Assembly: GCA_013396525.1 (NCBI GenBank)
Contig: VWYX01000762.1
Span: forward strand, 36,588-100,587
Length of the DNA: 64,000 bases
Direction: 5' to 3'
Source: Chaetorhynchus papuensis
Lineage: Eukaryota; Chordata; Aves; Passeriformes; Rhipiduridae
The notes below the pieces were generated by a model. The model ran no database searches. It was given only the letters and a program-made list of their open reading frames with translations, and was not told the DNA's origin. Each line of letters starts with the position of its first letter. Position 1 is the stretch's first letter. Positions 22,701-33,650 of the stretch are shown in pieces. Made by a program: the position numbers and the translations under genes.

Positions 22701-25700
22701 GCCACACCAACTACGGCACCAACCACAGTAAGACTCCACGGGGATGTGGGAACAGCCCTGGGGTGGGGGTGAGCAGGGGGAAGCTGCCCTTGTGCCCCTG
22801 GCTGTATGTCCTCAGTGATGCCCTGTGTTTGGCTCTGCAGCGATGCCATCCCCCTGCGACTCAGAGCCCTGCTTGAACGGGGGGTCCTGCAAGGTTCATG
22901 ATGACTCGTACATCTGCGAGTGTCCTCAAGGCTTCCTTGGCATGCACTGTGAGAAAGGTACCTCCACAGTGCTCCCTGTGGCCCCAGCACCTGGCAGAGG
23001 TTGGGAGAAGGAAGGGCTTGGACCTTTTGGGGAGATGAACAGTTACTTGCAGAGCTGGAACTTGGTGCAGGTTTTCCCATTCCATCCTACAGGGTAGAGG
23101 GAGGGATTGCATGACTCCCTTCATGACACCCAACAGTCACAGCAGCAGATCCAGTTGTTGCTTGTACAACACCATCAGTGTTGGTGTTTTTCCTTTACAT
23201 GCCACAGCTTCTGCCCTTGGGAGCAGCCAGCTGCCTCCCAGCATCATACACCTGTGGGCCCCCAAGGCGCCAGCACGCATCTTCAGTGTAATTTTTGCCG
23301 TGTTGCTGTGCCCGGGATGCAGTCAGCCTTCCTGCAGCGAGGGGTTTGGTGGGGTGCTGGTGGGAGGCAGCAGCTCTGGGTGACCCCGCTCTGGGCGCTC
23401 TCTCTGCAGCCAAGCCTCGGCTCTGCAGCACGGGGCCCTGCCGCAACGGGGGCACCTGCAGGGAGGCGGATGGCGAGTACCACTGCACCTGCCCCTACCG
23501 CTTCACCGGCAAGCACTGCGAGATCGGTACAGCCCCCGCCCCCACAGGGAGGACAGGTGGCAGCTGCCCCACCAGGCTCACGCCCGCCTTGTGCCCCCAG
23601 GTAAGCCGGACCCCTGTGCATCGGGGCCCTGCCAGAATGGAGGCACCTGTTTCCACTACATCGGCAAGTACAAGTGTGACTGTCCCCCAGGCTACACCGG
23701 CCGGCACTGCGAGATCGGTAGGTTTGAGGAGGGCGTGCCAGTACCTGGGGGATGATGGGCCCGACTGTCAAGAGCTCGATGCTTGCTTTGAGCCCCTTTC
23801 CCTGCAACTCTTCTTGTGCCCTGCTGGAAGGGGAAGGGGGCTGGCTCTGGTTTCATTCTTTGCTCTGCTCTTCTTCCAGTGCCCTCCCCTTGCTTTCTTA
23901 GCCCCTGTGAGAATGGGGCTACCTGCGAGGACCTCGGCGGGGGCTATGCTTGCACCTGCTCCGTGGGCTATGTAGGGAAGCACTGCCAGTTTGGTAAGGG
24001 CCTTGCGCTTCCCCTTCCAGCTGGGGACTTGGGATGCCTCTGTGGGCCCCATTCATCCCCTGTCTCTCCCCAGAGGTCGATTGTGGCATCCCCAGTGAGG
24101 TGAAGCATGCCCAGGCTTCTTTCAACTCCACCAAGGTGGGCTCACTGGCTGAATACCAGTGTGAGCTGGGCTACATCCTCAGCCAGCACAACCATCCCCG
24201 TGTCTGCCGTGTGCCAGGTGTCTGGAGCGACCCCCCCGAATGTGATGGTGAGGAGTGCTGGGGGGTGGACAAGCCCTGAGACACCATCCCGGTGGGCTGT
24301 GCTCACGAGCACGGTTTGGTGACCTCGGGATATGTACTCCAGTTGTCTGCTGCCTTCCCCTCTGGGATCTCTGACCTGTGCTCATGTCTTTCTCTTTGTC
24401 TCTCCCTTGCTCAAACGCCTTTAGAGATCGACGAGTGCCAGTCCCAGCCCTGCCTGAACGGTGGCCAGTGCAAGGATCGTGTCTCTGCGTTCCTGTGCTT
24501 GTGTGAGCCAGGTTACACCGGCTACCACTGCGAGTTGGGTAAGAGACCATGCCAGGCATGCTCCAGGACTGTCACAATCCCTTCCTCACGCTCCAGCCCT
24601 TGGGAAAGCCCAGTGGGTTGCAAACTCCATGGCCAGGAGCTAAGTTACCACGAGCTGTGTGTGCTTGGATCAGCCTGAGTCAAGGGCTTCTCTTCCAGGA
24701 CTCCCAGGCAGCTGTAGGATTTTCCAGCAGGGAGACACTGCTCCTGGTTGGGGACAATGGGCAGCGTGGGAGGTGGTGAGACTCTGGCAGGTGGCTCCAG
24801 CCCAGTACTCTGGGATCTGGCAGAGGATAATGCTAGGAGAAGGTGGGCTGTTGGAAGATAGATGAGGGGACATGACCCAGGCACCCTATGGGATGGATCG
24901 CTTGGCACAGCCCTGCACTGCCAATTGTTCCCAGGTGTCCCTGAAGGAATGTCCCCATGCCATGTGCTTTAGGGGCAGGCATGAGGCAGTGGGCATCCAG
25001 GAGCAGGGATGTTCCTTGCCACTGGGCTTGGGGAAGCAAGTGACATGGGAAGGGTCCGTGCCCTGTGGGAGAAGGGCTGCCTCTCCAAGCCCCTGTCCCT
25101 AGCCACCAGCTGTCTCTGTGCTGAGCTGGCACCTTTCTTCCTGCCGGACCCCAGATGTTGACGAGTGCCAGTCGGAGCCCTGCAAGAACAGTGGGACCTG
25201 CCAGGACCTCCCTGGGTCCTTTGCTTGCAACTGTCCCGAGGGCTTCCTGGGGACCCAGTGCGAGACAGGTAGGGGCTCTCCCTTCCTGGGTCAGTGGGAG
25301 GCTGGACTGTGGGCACCAGGACACTGCCAGAGCTGGCACTGTGCCAGGCGGCTGGTCACTGTCTTGGACACCTTGACCCCAAGCCATCACCTGGGTGCTC
25401 ACTGTTGCACCTCCTTGCCTGTAGTTTTGGGGGCAGAGCTGAAACTGCTCTGATGGGGAGGGAGCAAGGAATGAGGTGTCCAACAGTGATGGACTCCCTT
25501 TCCAAGGTGTCCACCCCTTCGAGGGGATATGGGCACCATGGTGCACGGTGGGGGACTCAGTGTCCAGCCCAGCTGTGCCAAACCCTGGGCAACACATCTG
25601 CCCTGCTGCCGCCTCGGGGGTCTGTCACTGTCACTCGCTCGTGGGAGCTGGGAGCTGGCTGCTGGCATGCTGGCATGCTCACCACCAGCCTTCTCCTACC

Positions 25701-28700
25701 TCCAGAAGTGGATGCCTGTGAGTCAGACCCTTGCCGAAATGGAGGGGAGTGTGAGAGCTACGGGGGCTCCTACCTCTGTGTGTGCCCAGAGGGCTTCTTC
25801 GGCTACCACTGTGAGACAGGTGAGGCAGGCAGGGCAGCGCAGGGTGGCCCCGGGCTCAGCGGCACTGCTGACACTGCCAAACCTGGCACCTCTCCCACAG
25901 CCAGTGACCCGTGCTTCTCCAGCCCCTGTGGGAGCAGAGGCTACTGCCTGCCCAGCAATGGCACCCACAGCTGCACCTGCAAAGTCAGCTACACAGGCAA
26001 GAACTGCGAAAAAGGTAAAGGCCCTCAGCAGCGGCACCTGGACATGATGTGGGGCTTGACACCTGCCTGGCAGTGCCCACCACCCACGAGGGGCTCAACA
26101 CCATCCGGGACCAGCAGCACTCCTTGAGGCGGGCAGGGCTGGGGGCTCGCCTTGGGGGGGGCAGCCCATGCCCCACCAATGCCATGGGTGGGTGCTAGCA
26201 TGCTGAGTCGCTGCCGCAGGTGCCGAGCTTGGCACCAGGACACGGGGGACAGATTTCCCCTGCAGCAATGGCAATCCCTCGGATGCCCTCAGGAGGGGAG
26301 GCAGAGGCGTCCGAGGGAAGCCTCTTGGCACTGGCCTCCCCAGGAGCCCTCGCCCCATCCCGCAGTGGCACGTGCTTGGCCACCAGTGATACCAGGGAAT
26401 GCTCCTGGCGCCCTGGCTCCTCCTGTGCCCACTGAGCCAGGGGTGGCTTACACCCACAGAGCCCCTGCCAGGTGTGCCAAGTGAGACAAGCGAGGACCTT
26501 GTCCTCTTATCGCCGCTGTTCTGCCGCTTGCTGACGGGGTCTGTTCTCTAAAGATTCATGGCATTACCTCTCCCCTTTGCTTTTGCACACACCCTGAAGA
26601 ATTGCTGCCACCAACCTCATTAAAGGTGGAAAGGGTGGAGGACACTGGTGTGTTGATTTCTTGGCACCCACCTGAGGACGCAGCTGCCAGGCAACTCATT
26701 GACGGCTACGCCGTGACGTACGTATCCCTCGACGGCTCTTACCGCAGGACAGATTTTGTGGACCGAAGTCGTTCTGCCCACCAATTGCGGGCACTAACCT
26801 CCGGCAGAGCCTACAATATTTCTGTCTTTTCAGTCAAACGCAACGTGAACAACAAGAATGATATCAGCAGGCCCGTCATGCTCACCACGCGCACTAGTGA
26901 GTAGCGTCCCCAGGGGGATCACGGTCGTGAGCGTGCGCGGCCCCTGCAGGTGCCAGGGTTTGTGCTGCCACCTCCAGCCTGCCACCAGCTCCAGCATGGT
27001 GTCAAACCTGGCAGGTTTGCTGGTGCGGGTCCTAAAATCCAGCTGGGGGCCTCTGGAAAGTGCTTGACGCAGAGAATCGCTGTTTTCTTTGCTGTGAGTA
27101 AAAGGCCTGATACCCTGTGGCTCACCCTGTCCAGGGGCTGTGAGGGAGCTTGCAGCGGGGACTGCTCCTGAATCCTGTTCATTGGGGCCAGACTGTTCTG
27201 CTCCTTGTCACTGTGCCCAGGAGAGTATGAGGAGCCCCCATGCAAGGCAGGCATGGAGCAGTCACCCTGCCATACTGCTGGGCTTGGAGTGGGACTATGT
27301 CAGCAAGGGCAGAGGCTGTCAGGCACCTCTGCTCCATGGGTGGAGGAAGGGGCACAGTGATGCCTCTGGGGCATGGACAGGCAGAGCAGCTGTGATCCCG
27401 CTTTCTAGGGCAGGCAGGTGTGGAAATCAAATGCAAACAGGATGGAGGGAATTGGATGTAGGAAAGAAGATGGCCTGTGAGGAGAGGAGAATGGTGCTGG
27501 TAAAGCCCATGAGCCACATCTCCCACAGCAGGCTGAGACCAAGTGAAGCCCAGGCGAGGAGATGGCAGCGTAGTGCTGGGCACAGCATCTCATGGCCCCT
27601 CCAGCTATGGCTGGATGCTGGGGTCAGGATGGCCACCTGAAGTGTGCCATGGACTTAGCAGTCACTAGTGGGGTTCCCCAGGGCTCAGTTTGGGGCCAGT
27701 CCTGTTTAACATACTTACTGATGGTCTGGACCCAGGGATTTTGTGTACCCTCAGTAAATTTGTAGACAACGCCAAATTGGATGGGAGTATTGGTCTGCTT
27801 GAGGGTAGAAAGGCTCTGCAGAGGGACCTTGGCACACTCAATCAAAGGGCCAAGGACAACAGCATGATGTTCAATAAGGTCAAGTGTTGGGTCCTGCACT
27901 TGGGTCACAGCAACCCCCCTGCAGCTCCAGGCTGGGGGAGGAGCGGCTCAAGAGCTCTTCAGCAGAAAGGGACTAGGGGGTGCTGTTTGACACCTGGCTG
28001 AACATGAGCCAACAGCGTGCCCAGATGGCTGAGAGAGCCAATGGCATCTTGACCTGTATCAGGAGTAGCGTGGCCAGCAGCACTACGGAAGTGATCATCC
28101 CTCTGCACTCGGCATTGTTGAGGCTGCACTGCATTCAGTTCTGGGCCCCTCACTTTAAAAAGGACATTGAAGCACTGCAGCGTGTCCAGAGAAGGGCAAC
28201 AAGGCTTGTCAAGGGTCTAGAAAACATATCTTATGAGGAACAGCTGAGGGAGCTGGGTTTGTTTAGCCATGAGGAGGCTCAGGGGGACCTCATCGCTCTC
28301 CAAAACTCGCCAACAGGAGGTTGTAGTGTGGTGGAGGCTGGCTTCTTCTGTCATGCCTGCAGAGAGAGGACAAGAGGAAATGGCCTAAAGCCAAGACAGG
28401 GGAGATTCACATTAGACACTAATAAAAAATTTTTCACTCTTTGGGTGGTCAAGCATTGGAATAGGATGTCCAGGGAGGTGGTAGAGTCACCATCTCTGGA
28501 GGTGTTCAGGAGGCATCTGGATCTGGTGCTGGGTGATGTGGTTTAGGGGTTATAGTGACAGTGCTGGGAGGATGGTTGGACTGGATGATCTTCTAGGTCT
28601 TTTCCAACCTTGATGATTCTATGGTTAGGGCTAGGCCTGGGCACTATAGCCCCTTTGGAGCTGTGGTGGGGGGGCTGGGGCAGAGGGGACAGCCTCGGGG

Positions 28701-31700
28701 GTGCTCGGGGGTGCACAAGGCCCTGTGGGTGGGCAGATGGATGTGCCTCCTGCCTGCCTGGAGGCTGTCAGGACAGGAGAGCACGAGTTCAGTGGGAGAG
28801 GCGGCACTGAGCTGTTCCACTGGGGAAGGTGATCCAGAGGTGCCTGCAGGACCCCCCTTGGGGGCGCACGGGGGAGGAATGGGGTGACCCTCGATGACCG
28901 CAGTCCTCTCTGCTTGCTCCGGCCAGGACCGCGTCCGGTGGAAGGCTTTGAGATCACGAATGTCACTGCCAGTGCCATCACGGTGCAATGGGCTCTCCAC
29001 CGGCTCCAGCACTCCACTGTCAGTAGGGTGAGGGTCTCCATCCGCCACATGGGGGACCTGGCAGGCCGCACCGTGGAGCTGAACAGCAGCGTGGCCAAGT
29101 ACACCTTCCTGTGAGTGGGGTGGTGGTGGCTGCCGGGGCACTGCCTCCCTTGGCTTGCCCCGCTTACCCCTTCCCACCCTGTCTTTTTCCTCCACAGGGA
29201 CCTGCAGCCAGGAGAGAGATACATCATCCATGTCACGACGCTGAGCGGCCTGGGAGTGGAAGACCACCCCTCAGAGAGCCTGGCCACAGCCCCTTTTCAT
29301 GTGTGGACAAGTGAGTGAGGTTGCCTTTGCCGTCCCGGCTCGGCAGGTGCAGGGGCTTGGCAGGAAAGCTGTGGGGAGGGAGAGGTGTGGGAGATGCCAG
29401 ACTGTCTGGCCAGCACAGCAGGTAGGAGGTGTGCAGGCAGGCCTGAGGAGGCCGGGAAAGGCACTGGCATGTCCTCCCCTGCCAAACTGTGTTCAGTCTC
29501 TGAGACCAGCATGAGCCCAGCCCCATGCATGGGCCCAATTCATCCCCTGCTATCTGGCCATCAGAAGGCAAGGGCTGACCTGGGTGCCAGGGTGCAGTGA
29601 AACTCTGTCCATCTTGGCAAGGACCTAGTACTGAGCATCCCCTCGCAGTGCATCCCATGGCTGGAGCAGGCTCGGGGCTGGCCCAGGCAGTGCCAGGCAA
29701 GCTGGGGCCCTGGCACACTTGTAAGGTGGTGTGAGCAAGTAGGGCAGCAGCCATTCAAGGACACCGGCTCTGACCACTTTCCTCCCCATCCCCTGCCTGC
29801 CGCAGGGCCTCTCCCCCCACAAAACCTCACTGCCTCCCACGTCACCGCCACCTCTGTGTCCATGGCGTGGGAGCAGCCGCCCTTTGGCACCGTGGACGGG
29901 TACATCATCAATGTCACCACCGCTCAGAGCATCAAGAGCCGCTACGTGCCCAACGGGAAACTCGTGTCCTACACGGTGCGGGACCTGCTGCCTGGGCAGC
30001 GGTACCACCTGTCCTTGACAGCTGTGCAGAACACGGAGCAGGGCCAGGTGCACAGCGAGCCCATCCACCTCTACGTCAACACCTGTAAGTGCTCACGGGG
30101 CTCTGCTGCATTGCTGCAGCACAAGGGAGGCTGTGGGGTGACAGGGAAGGGGGGCAGGGGGTGGAAACCAGTTGGCCAACAGAGTGAGGAGCCCTTGCTG
30201 CCCCAGCACTGGGGGTCTGCAGCAGGCTGTGGGGACAAGACACAGGTCCACTGGAAGGGGAGGTGGGGGTTGTAGGGTTGGCGAAGGGCAGATGCAGAGC
30301 TCCAGCTCGGTGATGGGCACTTGCATGCCCCGTGTGTGGAGAGTGTCCACGTGTCACCTGGCAGCCTGGGGATGATGGGACGGGATGATGGGACTTGGCT
30401 GGGAGGTCGGTTGCTGGCTCACACTGCCTCCCACTAAGCCTCATCCTTTGGTCTGCAGTGCAGAGGGATGGGGTTCCAGACAGACGGTGGAGCCAAGCTG
30501 GGCACCCCCGGGTTCTGCGGAACAGGCTGCCCCCAGCTTTCCTGCCCGAGCTCCGCCTGCTAGCAGATCATGACACAGCTGAGGAGCCCTCGCCAGCCCC
30601 CAGGTAGGCACTGTTTCAGCACACCTGGCTCTTCCACTAGCACTCGGCCCAAGCACGAGGCTGAGCCAGCCCCTTTTTCCAGTTTCCACGTCCAGGGGTG
30701 TGCAGGGTCAAGCCGTGCTCCTGCTGGGGTGCAGCCTCTTGCCCATCCACTGGGGCTCTCAGCTGGGCAGGCCCCTTACCCTGTGAGCAGGTCCCCCATG
30801 AGACTTGCACAGAGCCTGATGCCACCAGTGAATGCTTTATGCAGCTGCCATGAGCCCCAGCACACAGGGCCTTGGGCACCCACAGTGCCCAATGCCCTTA
30901 TGGTTCTCCTGTCCCAGGTTCACGGAGCTGGTGGATGGCAGAGGGAGGATCAGCGCCAGGTTTGGCACTGCGCTGGGAAAATCCATCACTGTGAGGACAC
31001 GTAAGTGCTCTTCTGCCTTTGTGTCCTGCTCCTGTCACCCAGTGCCATCTCCTGCACCTCCCTGCACGCTGAGGTGGCAGCTGGGCAGGCTGCTGTAGGG
31101 CTGGAGGAGCCATACAGGAGGGTGGAGCCCTCTCACCTGGCCCTGGGCAGGCAAACGTCTGCTCTGCTTGTTAGACCCCTGCCCGAGGAGAGGGGTGACT
31201 GGCTGAGGGAGCCCAGAGAAGGACCCTTGCTGATGGGAGGCAATGTGGCACTGCTGCCCTTCTTCCCTGCCAGCAGCAGCAGGGGCCTGAGCAGTGGCTC
31301 CATAGCCCTCCAGTGCAGCCCCTGCCTGCCCAGCAGCCTCAGCCCCCACTGTCAAGAACAGCCTCACACCTGAGGAGGGTGCCTGGGTGAGAAACCCCTC
31401 ACTAGTCCAGAGCTAGCCCCCATTTTCCATCCTCAGAAGACTGGGAGTACAAGTGCCAACCCAAGTAGAGCACGTGGGAACCCCATGCCATGGGGTGGGG
31501 AAGGGGCCTGGCACACCTGAGAGCAGTCCTTGGCCTCAGTGCACATCCTGGTTCTGCCCCTGCCCCCCCAGGACTCTGTGTCCCAGACCCTTCCAGGAGG
31601 AGTGAGAGTGTCACCTCAATTCTAGGGATGCCAACTGGGAAAGGCTAAAGCACCGTCTCAAGCCTGACCAGTGCCCCAAAGCTGTGGGCAGGCTGGATCC

Positions 31701-33650
31701 CCTTGGAGGGGCTGCCTTTGGGTCTGGCTCTGGCCTGGAAGGTGACATTTAATCCTCTCATTGTCCAGAGCCAGAGGCTCCAGTGAAGCTGGAGAACACA
31801 GAGGTGTCCAGCTGGGACAGTCTGGCACTGCAGCTGCGTGAGGCAAAGAGCAAGAGTAAGTCCCAGGGGAGACCCACAGCAGCAGGAACCCAGCCCTGGC
31901 CCCACAGGCAACGTGCTCAGCACCAGCCTGCCCTCCTTGGAGGCATGGCAGGCACCCCTGCCCACCTGCTCTTCCTGGGAGCACCCTGGCAATGCCAGGA
32001 GCTTGGCAGGGCTGTGCCGTGGCCCCGGGCTCTGATGGTCGAGCGTGTTTTGCAGGAGAGGGGCAGAACTGCTCCAAGAATCCCTGCAGGAATGGAGGCA
32101 CCTGCACCAGAGACGACGAGTCCTACCACTGTGCCTGCCGCCCGGGCTTCAAGGGCCGGGTCTGCCAGCTGGGTGAGTGCCAGGCTGTGCCGGAGGGCCA
32201 AGCTGCCTCCTGCACTGCCAGGCTGGTGGCTGTCCCTGTCACAGGTTCCCCAGGATGTAGGTCACCCAGCACACCCTGCCAGCACCCAGGGGCTCCCACG
32301 ATGCCCAGGCTTTGCTAGAGATCTGTGTCATGCTGGCAGCTGAGAGAGGGGCTGGGCTCTGCTCTTAGTTCGAGGAGATATGAGTGCAGGTCTGGTCCCT
32401 GCTCCTCACTGAGCTCTCTGCCTCTGCCTGGCAAGCCAGGCCCCTGCCTTACCCAGAGAGTTACATAGGCACTGTGAAGCCGGGGGCTCTGCTTCTACTG
32501 GTGGGTCAGCTCTGTTGAGGCCAGCCCTCCAGCACGGCCAAGAAGCCAGGGGGGCCTCACCAGACCCTTGCCACAAGGCACAGGCAGGCAGGGCCAGGGA
32601 TGGGCTCAGTGATAGCTCCCCTCTCCTATTCCCCAAGCAGCCTGCAAGAAGGTGCCACACTCGTGCACGCGGCTGTACTCGGAAACCAGGTCATTCCCAG
32701 TGTGGGAAGGAGGCACCTGCCACTATCTGTGAGTACTGCCTGCAGGTTATGCTTCCCCCTTCCCCCTGTGCTCTGAGCCGGGGATGTCTCCCTGCAGCTC
32801 AGCTTTAGGGAAGGGAGAGCAAGCACAAGGCCGTCTCCAACCCCAGCTGGCAGCTGCCCCCTCCCCAGCGCAGGCCGAGCAGCCTGGCATGCCCCTGTGG
32901 GTACCCCCCAGCTGTGCATCAGGGCAGGGTGTTGCTGAAGCGACAGCTCCATTCTGGTGTTGCCCACCCACACGGCAGCAAGGCTGGAGTTGGTGTGTGT
33001 GACCCCCAGACAGCAGCAGATCCCACCCAGCCCCTGGCTGCCTCTCCATCTGCGAGCAGAGGGCTGGGGGAGCCCTGGTGCAGCGCCAGGGCATGGGGGG
33101 TTCTGCTCTGCCCCTGGCCTCCCTGCGATGGAGGCACAAAGGCCTGGCTGGGATCAGTCCTCTGGCACAGCAGGCTGAGCCCCACTCCTGCCAAGGCTGG
33201 CTACTGCAGCCTGGAAGGACATAGGGGAAACACCCAGACTTCCCCTTCCCACTCACCGAAGCACATCTCTCCCTTTTGTTCCCTACACTCACGTCTCCAC
33301 TTTGTGTGTAGGTCCAGGAGAATCTACAAGGTACACCAGGACATCTGCTACAAGGAGAGCTGTGAGAGCACCATTTCCGAGAGGACAACAAGCAGCAGGT
33401 ACAGCCAGCAGCAGTTCCAGCCTTCCTGTGAGCCTGGACAGCAGGATGTGGCTGGCTGGTGTTCCCCAGCATGCATGGGGACACTCAGGCTGGGGGTGGA
33501 CTCGTAGAGGGGTACAGATGTGACCAAGGCTTGGATGCCAGTGCTGTGTGCTTGCCTGTGAGTAATGGCCAAGGGGCACGGGGCTGACGGTGCTGTCCTC
33601 CTTTCTCTTCCAGAAAGCCAAGCAACAGTCACACACTGAAGAAGCCGTAG
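13761..33650 (+). CDS. SNED1: Sushi, nidogen and EGF-like domain-containing protein 1 (SNED1)
   Basis: Complete gene, 32 coding exons: 13761-13964, 16880-17167, 17639-17779, 18480-18642, 19581-19706, 19818-19931, 20687-20800, 21044-21157, 21280-21396, 21670-21795, 22077-22181, 22614-22727, 22841-22957, 23410-23526, 23601-23717, 23880-23993, 24074-24247, 24425-24538, 25155-25268, 25706-25819, 25901-26014, 26600-26896, 28927-29110, 29198-29310, 29806-30084, 30459-30603, 30918-31000, 31769-31855, 32056-32172, 32641-32728, 33312-33398, 33614-33650. The sum is 4338 nt (1445 aa; human 1413). The ATG at 13761 opens a signal peptide (MQVLAGWAVLVALGEWLWAGG), then DFYPFG and PFPFFG as in human. An in-frame TTG at 13749 is not the start. 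SNED1 is a secreted extracellular-matrix glycoprotein involved in cell adhesion and neural crest/craniofacial development. Order: NIDO, EGF array, sushi, four EGF, three FN3, one EGF, Cys-rich tail. Confidence 0.96.
13971..14160 (+). repeat. T/C-rich low-complexity repeat in SNED1 intron 1
   Basis: Imperfect tandem units of the TTATTCCCTC / TTTCCTCC type starting just after the exon 1 donor. The rest of intron 1 (14161-16879) is ordinary GC-rich sequence in which I see no exon. Confidence 0.8.
16880..18642 (+). CDS. SNED1: SNED1 exons 2-4: NIDO domain
   Basis: Exons 2 (16880-17167), 3 (17639-17779) and 4 (18480-18642) encode residues about 69-265. They read VNNNGIISFLKEVSQFTPV, AAFWADVDNR, VTFFGGSS, FQIVLITDGKLSFTIFNYE, GGIAAQAGFNAGDGKRYF and RWVFRIDDAQV, almost identical to human. 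This is the nidogen-like NIDO domain near the N-terminus. Exon junctions are phase 0 up to exon 4, which ends in phase 1 and starts the phase-1 EGF array. Confidence 0.97.
19581..23993 (+). CDS. SNED1: SNED1 exons 5-16: first EGF-like array
   Basis: Twelve consecutive exons of 105-126 nt, each one EGF-like module and each bounded by phase-1 introns. Typical six-Cys modules include VDECLSHPCQNGATC (exon 6, calcium-binding type) and VNECESSPCLNGGHC (exon 8). Exon 9 (21280-21396, SSCEDRSCQNRQTCNYIRPG) has no counterpart in the human protein as I recall it. Exon 12 (22614-22727) has only five cysteines because the last one is replaced after CVCHTNYGTNH; the human exon is also atypical there. Modules 13-16 read SPCDSEPCLNGGSC, GPCRNGGTC, GPCQNGGTCFHYIGKYKC and SPCENGATC. 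Confidence 0.95.
24074..24247 (+). CDS. SNED1: SNED1 exon 17: sushi (CCP) domain
   Basis: A 58-codon exon reading VDCGIPSEVKHAQASFN, AEYQCELGYIL, RVCRVPGVWSDPPEC. The four cysteines and the W-S-x-x-P-P-x-C ending define a complement-control (sushi) module. It lies between two EGF blocks, as in human SNED1, with phase-1 borders. Confidence 0.95.
24425..26014 (+). CDS. SNED1: SNED1 exons 18-21: second EGF-like array
   Basis: Four 114-nt phase-1 exons: 24425-24538 (EIDECQSQPCLNGGQC), 25155-25268 (DVDECQSEPCKNSGTC), 25706-25819 (EVDACESDPCRNGGEC) and 25901-26014 (ASDPCFSSPCGSRGYC). The first two have the D-E-C start of calcium-binding EGF modules. Confidence 0.95.
26600..30084 (+). CDS. SNED1: SNED1 exons 22-25: three fibronectin type III domains
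   Basis: FN3-1 is one exon (26600-26896; TGVLISWHPPED, DGYAVTYVSLDGSYRRTDF, RAYNISVFSVKRN). FN3-2 is split over 28927-29110 and 29198-29310 (PVEGFEITNVTASAITVQW, LQPGERYIIHVTTLSGLG). FN3-3 is one exon (29806-30084; ASHVTATSVSMAWEQPPFG, DGYIINVTTAQSIKSRYVPN, PGQRYHLSLTAVQ). Motif order and spacing match human SNED1. The intron between FN3-1 and FN3-2 is enlarged by a CR1 insertion. Confidence 0.95.
27655..28622 (+). mobile_element. CR1 LINE, 5'-truncated, in SNED1 intron 22
   Basis: About 970 bp on the plus strand with a typical CR1 3' half. It has a reverse-transcriptase stretch (VPQGSVWGQSCL, then LSKFVDNAKLDGSIG), the line CWVLHLGHSNPP, then SQFWAPHFKKDIEALQRVQR and VKHWNRMSREVVESPSLEVF, and ends in the CR1 tail GATCTTCTAGGTC, TTCCAACCTTGATGATTCTATGG. 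The catalytic F/Y-x-D-D box reads FVDN, and the frame is broken into pieces, so it cannot be active. The insertion is sense to SNED1. Confidence 0.93.
30459..33650 (+). CDS. SNED1: SNED1 exons 26-32: linker, last EGF and Cys-rich C-terminus
   Basis: Exons 26-28 (30459-30603, 30918-31000, 31769-31855) encode a low-complexity linker with RVLRNRLPPAFLPELRLL and FTELVDGRGRISARFG. Exon 29 (32056-32172) is a final EGF module (NCSKNPCRNGGTC). Exons 30-32 (32641-32728, 33312-33398, 33614-33650) give SCTRLYSETRSFPVWEGGTC, IYKVHQDICYKESCEST and a short basic end, SNSHTLKKP, then TAG at 33648. Exon 30 has a tandem AAGCAG acceptor, so one extra alanine is possible. Confidence 0.9.

Noticed and set aside
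27980..28546. A 188-codon plus-strand open frame in SNED1 intron 22
   Set aside because: It is the C-terminal part of a dead CR1 reverse-transcriptase ORF, not a host gene.
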